Positions 59,096 to 64,000 of a stretch of DNA of 64,000 nt are shown here, piece after piece. Made by a program: the position numbers and the translations under genes. The stretch is from contig JAPDKB010000004.1 in NCBI GenBank assembly GCA_029258795.1, forward strand, positions 62,001 to 126,000. The letters run 5' to 3'. Under the pieces are notes generated by a model. That model was not told where the DNA came from, ran no database searches, and saw nothing but the letters and a program-made list of their open reading frames with translations. Source of the stretch: an archaeon. Lineage in GTDB: Archaea > EX4484-52 > WAPT01. Numbering within the stretch: the first letter of the stretch is position 1; each line of letters begins with the position of its first letter.

Positions 59096-60583
59096 ATGAA
59101 AATCGCAAGCTTAATCGTGGTGCTCGCGCTAACCGTATTTGGGCTTGCGCTCGCACCAGCAGCGATGGCGCAGGATGCAGCGGATGCTTCAGCGCAGCAG
59201 GACGTTGTAAGTGTAATGAAGGAAACAGAAAACCCGGGTATTCTGCCAGATAGTCCGTTTTATGGGTTAAAGACAGGCTTTGAGAAGATAAGATTGATGT
59301 TGGTGAGGGACAGAATTAAGCGTGCAGAGATGGCACTGGAACTAGCGCAGAAAAGATTGAAGGAAGCTAAAATACTGGCAGCGATGGGCAAGCCAGAAGC
59401 AATGGAGAAAGCCATGAGGAATTACGATGCCATAATGGAAAGATTGGAAGCTGAGCTGGAGAAGGCACAGGCAGCAAATGACACCGAGAGGGTTGCGATG
59501 ATAGAGGGCTTGATGGCTCAGCTCGAGATGCACATGGAAGAGATTGAGGATGCGGAAACAGTTGCGGGCGTGGCTATTCAGGACAACAGGACAAGAGAGG
59601 CAGTGCTGCAGAAGCTGGATGAGATCAGGAAGAGAATAGAGGAAAGGAAGATGAAGGTTAATGCCAAGAGGGAAATGGTCAAGGAGATGATCAAGAAGCG
59701 CTACAACCTGACGGATGAGCAGGCAGAAGCGATGCTTGAAAAAGCAAGGAAAGAGATGGCAGAGAAAAACATAAAGGCGAGAGCAGAACTCGAGTTGAAA
59801 AAGGCAAACCGCACCATAGTGAGAGTGGAAGCGCTCATATCCAAAATGGAGGAAAGAAATGCTAGCAGCGAGAGGATGGAGCATGCCAATGAGATGTTAG
59901 CCACAGCCAAAGAGCTTTACCAGGAGGCGATGGACAACTATACTGGTGGAGATTACTTCACTGCATGGGAGCTGGCTAAAGAAAGCCAGAGGATGGCACA
60001 CCTGGCTGTTGCAAGACCATCAGAACAGGCACTATACCGCTTCCTTGAAAGGAAGAAAATGAGGGAGCGCTATGCCTGCGGTCCACAGGATGCAGAAAGG
60101 ATTGCATCCAAACTTGTGCCAGGTGCGGACTGCAAGGTAACAGGAGAAATGAAAGGACTCTATGCTGTGAGGTGCAGAGCTGGAGATAAAATTGAGAGAT
60201 TTGCTGTGAGAGCAAGAGATTGCGAGACAAGGAATGTAAAAGACCTTACACAGATGCGAGCAGAAGTTGCGAGAGCAATAAGGGAGAGAAGAGCAATGGG
60301 TGCAGGACTTGGAGTTATGGAACAGGAAAGAGCTATGATAGCTGAAGAGCTGAGGGAAAGGCTCAGAGAACTCAAGGAAGAAAAGGGAAACGTGACTCCA
60401 GAGGATGTCAAAAACGTGTTGAATGAAATCATTCGAGAGAGGGTAGGGCAGTACCAGAACATTATAGAGGAAGGTGCTCAAGAAACCAATGAAACTCCAG
60501 CCACAGAAACACCAGCTAACAATGAATCTGGACTGAAGGGTGGAAGTGAAGAAGCTCCACCGATGCCAGTTCCGTCAGTTTAA
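59096..60583 (+). CDS. Secreted coiled-coil protein with DUF5667-like N-terminus
   Basis: 495 residues. The signal peptide ends near PAAMAQ at residue 26. ILPDSPFYGLKTGFEKIRL near 49-67 is the DUF5667 signature. Long Glu/Lys/Ala-rich helices follow to about residue 300. Then comes a small domain with four cysteines (ERYACGP, GADCKVTG, VRCRAG, ARDCETR), more helix, and a Pro/Thr/Glu-rich tail. No C-terminal anchor is seen, so it is probably released or bound to other surface proteins. It lies between the two membrane-anchored regulators. A GACGGGTCTTCCC tract plus T run follows the stop. Confidence 0.75.
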   Translation: MKIASLIVVLALTVFGLALAPAAMAQDAADASAQQDVVSVMKETENPGILPDSPFYGLKTGFEKIRLMLVRDRIKRAEMALELAQKRLKEAKILAAMGKPEAMEKAMRNYDAIMERLEAELEKAQAANDTERVAMIEGLMAQLEMHMEEIEDAETVAGVAIQDNRTREAVLQKLDEIRKRIEERKMKVNAKREMVKEMIKKRYNLTDEQAEAMLEKARKEMAEKNIKARAELELKKANRTIVRVEALISKMEERNASSERMEHANEMLATAKELYQEAMDNYTGGDYFTAWELAKESQRMAHLAVARPSEQALYRFLERKKMRERYACGPQDAERIASKLVPGADCKVTGEMKGLYAVRCRAGDKIERFAVRARDCETRNVKDLTQMRAEVARAIRERRAMGAGLGVMEQERAMIAEELRERLRELKEEKGNVTPEDVKNVLNEIIRERVGQYQNIIEEGAQETNETPATETPANNESGLKGGSEEAPPMPVPSV

Positions 60584-60737
60584 TGCTGACGGGTCTTCCC
60601 TTTCTTTATTTTTAATTTTTGAAACCAACGCATGACTTTTCCTGCACGAAGCTTGCTTATCCAAAAACAAACTTATTTAAATTCTAATTGTTTCATTAAA
60701 ATGCAGTGGTTCTTAAAACGTTTCAAGAGGTGATTAT

Positions 60738-61184
60738 GTGGAAAAAATCACGAAAGAAGATGAAAAAAAGCTTCTTGATGATGGATGGATAAAGATGTGG
60801 ATTCTTTTTGATGTTCAGAGTAATGATAGAGGGCATGCTGAAAAAGCACTCCACGACCATGTTGAAAAGATGAAGAAGGAGAAATGGTTAAAGGTGTCCA
60901 AAGAAAATTATGTTGAGACCGAGGAGGTGGATGCTCCACCGGCTTTAAGGGCGAGAGGCATCCAGAAAATGTATTCCAAACTTTATGAGGCCGTGGTGTT
61001 TGTAAAGGGTGTTGAAGCAGCCATGAACTTTGTGGTCAATTATGCTCCCTCAGCTCTTGAAATAATAGCTCCTGATGAAATGAAGGTCAAGACCTCAGAG
61101 CTGCAGAATGCTCTGGTGACTGTAGCAGATATATTGCACAAGTTCGCGCAGATGGGGCTGGGCGGAGTGGTGATCTCCAGATGA
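60738..61184 (+). CDS. Conserved hypothetical cytoplasmic protein
   Basis: 148 residues from GTG 60738 behind AAGAGGTGATTAT. It is alpha/beta, starts with an acidic helix, then WIKMWILFDVQSND and a C-terminal helical part; there are no cysteines or membrane segments. TTTAAATTC near 60675 is a TATA candidate. The stop overlaps the start of the following membrane-anchored regulator (ATGA), so the two are translationally coupled and may act together. It is not assigned to a family here. Confidence 0.72.
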   Translation: MEKITKEDEKKLLDDGWIKMWILFDVQSNDRGHAEKALHDHVEKMKKEKWLKVSKENYVETEEVDAPPALRARGIQKMYSKLYEAVVFVKGVEAAMNFVVNYAPSALEIIAPDEMKVKTSELQNALVTVADILHKFAQMGLGGVVISR

Positions 61185-62083
61185 AATCAGCATATTTGAT
61201 TTTGGGAGTTTTGGTTGCGTTTTTTGTAGTGAGCACTATAACCTTCGCTTCCATCATAGATGAGCATCAGATCAACATTTTTCTCAGCAAGGAGGGGTCA
61301 GCTATCATAAAAGCCAGAGTCAAATATGCGGAGCTAACAACCGAAGATGTACCGTACTTCATGATGGTGGATGTTAGGAGGGTTAATGCCTATGCCGACG
61401 GAACTCAGTTAAATTGCACAGTTTCTCAAAGACCTTACGGAACCTATATTTCATGCATGAGGCCCGACACCACCACACCACTATACAATTACACGGTGGA
61501 GTTCGAAATCTACACATCAAAGCTAACAACCTATAATGGCGGAGTTTATCGTTTCCTCTACAACTACGGTGTCAGGGAGCCCACAAAGAAAATCAGTGTT
61601 GTGCTTTACCTTCCAGAGGGATACGCGTTGGTTAAAGAATCGAGATTCAGGGAGAAGCCATATTATCCGCAAAACGGCATTACAGGTAGCGATGGCAGAC
61701 GCCTCACCATAACTTGGGGAATATCTAACCCGAAACTGGGTGAGACCCTCAGCTTCAGCGCTTTGTATGAGTATGTTGGCACCACAAGCACAAACATGAC
61801 TCCTTATTATCTTAGCTTACCTGTGATGCTCGCGCTTTTTTACATCGTGTTGAGGCGTAGAAAAACTGATGTGATGGAAGTGCTCACCGATGATGAACGC
61901 GCCATAATAGATGTGCTGAAAGAAGCCGGAAACAGGATGATAAAGCAGAAGGATATTGTTAAGGCAACGAACTTTTCAAAGGCAAAGGTTTCCAGATTGC
62001 TTGCGGAGCTGGAGGAAAGAGGGCTGGTAAAGAGGGAAAGGGTAGGGAGAACAAACCGCGTGAAGCTCGTGAAAAAAGTTTAG
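61181..62083 (+). CDS. Membrane-anchored winged-helix regulator (2 of 2)
   Basis: 300 residues with the same plan as the 58116 protein: signal helix at 6-24, exported beta-rich domain, membrane helix near 211-226, then a winged helix with KQKDIVKATNFSKAKVSRLL. The HTH regions of the two are nearly identical while the sensor domains differ, so they may read similar DNA in response to different cues. It is coupled to the 60738 gene by a 4-base overlap. Confidence 0.84.
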   Translation: MKSAYLILGVLVAFFVVSTITFASIIDEHQINIFLSKEGSAIIKARVKYAELTTEDVPYFMMVDVRRVNAYADGTQLNCTVSQRPYGTYISCMRPDTTTPLYNYTVEFEIYTSKLTTYNGGVYRFLYNYGVREPTKKISVVLYLPEGYALVKESRFREKPYYPQNGITGSDGRRLTITWGISNPKLGETLSFSALYEYVGTTSTNMTPYYLSLPVMLALFYIVLRRRKTDVMEVLTDDERAIIDVLKEAGNRMIKQKDIVKATNFSKAKVSRLLAELEERGLVKRERVGRTNRVKLVKKV

Positions 62084-62496
62084 CCCTCCTGCTTTTTCTC
62101 TGCCCTTGCTATTCTTGGCACGGGAAGTATGGGTGGTAGCTGTAGTTCGTTTGCTATGAAGAAAGCTTTTGGAGTCACACTCCTGAAGATGAAGTTCATG
62201 ACCTCAGTGTTGATGTTTTCAGGAAGTTTTTTGTTTTTCTGCCATTCCTTGTACGCTTTATCCGCATCTCCCATGTAAACCAAGTTTCCATCAATCTTCA
62301 GTTTTCCCACGTCTGGATTGAAGCTCACATCGAAAGAGAACTTCACTATCAGCACGTCTCTCGGCTTTTCCGCCACGCCTTCAAGCTTCGATTTTTCCAC
62401 ATCCGCAATTGAAGGGGTGAGCTTAACCTCGACTCTTGGGGCGGCACCCTTTCTTTCCGCCTCTATTTTATCTATGGTCAACCCTATCACTGCCAT
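62080..62496 (-). CDS. Conserved hypothetical protein
   Basis: 138 residues, beta-rich first half (VEVKLTPSIADVEK, VLIVKFSFDVSFNPDVG) and a helical second half ending PPILPVPRIARAEKKQEG. It looks like the archaeal small-protein family with a SecB-like strand pattern, but I cannot assign it. AGGTGATGAAAA precedes the ATG. It is convergent with the regulator at 61181 (4-base overlap) and divergent from the KaiC-like gene. Confidence 0.72.
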   Translation of the reverse strand: MAVIGLTIDKIEAERKGAAPRVEVKLTPSIADVEKSKLEGVAEKPRDVLIVKFSFDVSFNPDVGKLKIDGNLVYMGDADKAYKEWQKNKKLPENINTEVMNFIFRSVTPKAFFIANELQLPPILPVPRIARAEKKQEG

Positions 62497-62592
62497 TTTT
62501 CATCACCTCTTTCAAAACATTATTGGCTGAAGTTTTTAAATGGAATGGAGGCGTAAGTTTTATTAGGTAGTTCAGGTTAAATTAAGTTTAAC

Positions 62593-63321
62593 ATGCCAGG
62601 AGATAGAGCCGGCAGTGGAATTCCAGGACTGGATAAATATCTGAGCGGGGGGTTTCCCCAAGGGAGTGTGATGCTGCTTTCCGGTGCTCCAGGTACAGGA
62701 AAGACCATATTTGGCTTGCAGTACGCCTATTATGGAGCGAGAAATAAGGAGCCAGCTCTCTACGTTTCTTTCGAACAGACGGTGGAGAGCCTGAAAGACA
62801 CCGCCAAGAAGCTGGGTATGGATGTTGATAAGATGGAGAAGGAAAAGAAGATGAGGATCGTGAGAATTTCTGACCCTTCCGACATAGGTGAGGTGCTTGA
62901 AGCCATAAGGAATGAGATAAGAAAGCTGAAGGCAAAGCGCCTCGTTATAGATTCCATCTCTGTAATTGAGATTTTTCTTACCTCATATCGGTCCGTGATA
63001 AAGGATCTGCCACCTGAAGCCCTCGGAAACCCGGAGCTTGTTATGATATACCCGAAAGGGCTGATAAGAAGGATGATATACAGAATAATGGACTTCTTAC
63101 ATGAGCTCGGAACAACAACCCTGCTCATAGCTCAGGAAGATGAAAGCGGTGAGCATGCCGTAGCAAAGTACGCAGCTGACGGCGTCATCAAGCTGGAGAT
63201 GGAAGTGCTCGGTAGAATGCTGCAGAGAACTCTTTCGATAATAAAGATGCGCGACACTCCAATAGATGGTGGAAGATACGAGATGGAGATAACGAACAGG
63301 GGAATAAAGCTGATTGACTAG
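62593..63321 (+). CDS. KaiC-like RecA-superfamily ATPase
   Basis: 242 residues, one KaiC domain. GIPGLDKYLSGGFPQGS near 10-26 leads into Walker A GAPGTGKT near 33-40. YVSFEQTVE near 58 has the catalytic glutamate, and RLVIDSIS near 116 is Walker B. Single-domain KaiC-like ATPases are numerous in archaea and are linked to signalling and motility rather than clocks. TTTAAAT and a TTAAATTAAG tract precede the ATG, and the mRNA is probably leaderless. It is convergent with the DUF4143 gene (4-base overlap). Confidence 0.9.
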   Translation: MPGDRAGSGIPGLDKYLSGGFPQGSVMLLSGAPGTGKTIFGLQYAYYGARNKEPALYVSFEQTVESLKDTAKKLGMDVDKMEKEKKMRIVRISDPSDIGEVLEAIRNEIRKLKAKRLVIDSISVIEIFLTSYRSVIKDLPPEALGNPELVMIYPKGLIRRMIYRIMDFLHELGTTTLLIAQEDESGEHAVAKYAADGVIKLEMEVLGRMLQRTLSIIKMRDTPIDGGRYEMEITNRGIKLID

Positions 63322-64000
63322 TCACATATTTCTTTGAGAAGCTCCATCACACCCACAAAACGAACTTTCGTTCCTCCAACTCTGATTTCTTTTTTCTCTC
63401 CTTTGTAATACACCAAAAACGCTTCCTTCGGCTTGTACGTCTTTATGAAGGATAGCATGCTCCTGCTTAGTTTTGGAGTTGTCATGCTGACCTTCACCTC
63501 CACTGGAATTATCTCGTTTTTCTTTTCCAGAACGAAATCAACTTCCGCCTTGCTTTTCGTCCTCCAGTACTTAACCTCCAGCCCTTTTTTCAGAAGCTCC
63601 GTGAAAACGTAATTCTCAAAGGTGCGTCCATCCACTTCAGCTGGATAGTTTTTGAGCAGCATGTTCCTGATCCCAGTGTCCACAAAGTATATCTTCGGTG
63701 TTTTGTACAGTTCCTTTGTTTTGTTTGTGTAATAGGGGAGCACACGTTTTATTATGTAGCTTTTTTCCAGCGCGTCTAGATATTTTTTCAGAGTTAGGAA
63801 GGAAATGTTCAGAGTGGAGCAAATGGTATCGTAGGAGATGAGCTGTCCAGTTGTTGTTGCAAGATACCTAACAAGCTTTTCAAGAGTGTCGAGGTCTTCC
63901 ACCGAGAACGTTTTTGAAATGTCCTTCAGCAGGGTAGTTTCAAACAAATCCCTGAGTATTCTCTCCTTGAGTTCAACATCTTCCGTAAGAACCACCTTAG
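63318..64000 (-). CDS. AAA+ ATPase with DUF4143 domain (partial, N-terminus outside window)
   Basis: The frame is open to the right edge, so only the C-terminal part (about 227 residues) is seen. It starts in a lid-like helical region (ILRDLFETTLLKDI), then a winged-helix stretch (ISYDTICSTLNISFLTLKKYL). DUF4143 follows with YFVDTGIRNMLL, GRTFENYVFTEL, and the nuclease-like KAEVDFVLEKKNEIIPVEVK. The family pairs an AAA+ ATPase with this C-terminal module; it is common and often strain-variable in archaea. The role is unknown. Confidence 0.85.
   Translation of the reverse strand, partial: KVVLTEDVELKERILRDLFETTLLKDISKTFSVEDLDTLEKLVRYLATTTGQLISYDTICSTLNISFLTLKKYLDALEKSYIIKRVLPYYTNKTKELYKTPKIYFVDTGIRNMLLKNYPAEVDGRTFENYVFTELLKKGLEVKYWRTKSKAEVDFVLEKKNEIIPVEVKVSMTTPKLSRSMLSFIKTYKPKEAFLVYYKGEKKEIRVGGTKVRFVGVMELLKEICD

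Noticed and set aside
1-64000. CRISPR arrays, insertion sequences, rRNA genes, replication origin
   Set aside because: No regularly spaced repeats, no transposase-like ORF, no rRNA core sequences and no Cdc6/Orc gene or ORB-like repeat cluster were seen.

Overview
The window is archaeal chromosomal DNA. Its markers include CDP-archaeol synthase (CarS), archaeal TruD, Pelota, Taw3, NOG1, a HerA-type ATPase, endonuclease Q, ADP-forming acyl-CoA synthetase subunits, Pth2 and archaeal (apgM-type) phosphoglycerate mutase. Many genes have a TATA-like box about 25-30 bases before the start codon and no room for a leader; others have a clear GGAGG/GGTGA ribosome site. The compact layout, many surface proteins of unknown function, CCA-encoding tRNAs and non-canonical tRNA introns are compatible with a DPANN-type archaeon, but the lineage cannot be fixed from this window.

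Layout. 1-5500: phosphoglycerate mutase (cut by the left edge), a small pilin-like protein, an intron-bearing tRNA-Pro, and a HerA-like ATPase in an operon with a coiled-coil protein. 5600-12400: a giant glycosylation-rich surface protein, a membrane protein, an XRE-type regulator and a membrane-anchored thioredoxin-fold protein. 12400-27200: mostly housekeeping genes (UPF1-like helicase, AMMECR1, tRNA-Val, carS, a PHP protein, a phosphatidyltransferase-Pth2 fusion, truD, nog1, DHH and metallo-beta-lactamase proteins, acdA, prs, a YlqF-type GTPase), with two small accessory membrane proteins inside. 27250-29510: accessory segment with a structured RNA, tiny genes and a putative secreted metzincin protease gene between two perfect 39-bp direct repeats. 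29500-38700: nucleotidyltransferase, radical SAM protein, a probable structured ncRNA, Lrp-like regulator, taw3, acdB, mazG, a ThiS-like protein, transporter, trxB, nadK, malic enzyme, PRC-barrel protein and an intron-bearing tRNA-Ser.

38900-52400 is richer in AT and in unknown surface proteins: an AN1-like zinc-finger membrane protein, a transporter, pelota, then a run consisting of a membrane-anchored protein, a zinc-ribbon membrane protein, a 983-aa four-helix membrane protein and four lipoproteins with related twin Ig-like domains. 52400-64000 holds endonuclease Q with a C-terminal PCNA-binding motif, two secreted CARDB/COG1361-like proteins, the AmmeMemoRadiSam radical SAM enzyme, two paralogous membrane-anchored winged-helix regulators around a coiled-coil secreted protein, a KaiC-like ATPase and a DUF4143 protein cut by the right edge.

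The items most worth follow-up are the T-loop introns in two tRNAs, the repeat-bounded metzincin cassette, the Ig-domain lipoprotein cluster, the phosphatidyltransferase-Pth2 fusion, two structured leader-like RNAs that share a GAGCCGG motif, a strong ncRNA candidate at 31469-31650, and two sites where an in-frame TGA interrupts otherwise open coding sequence.
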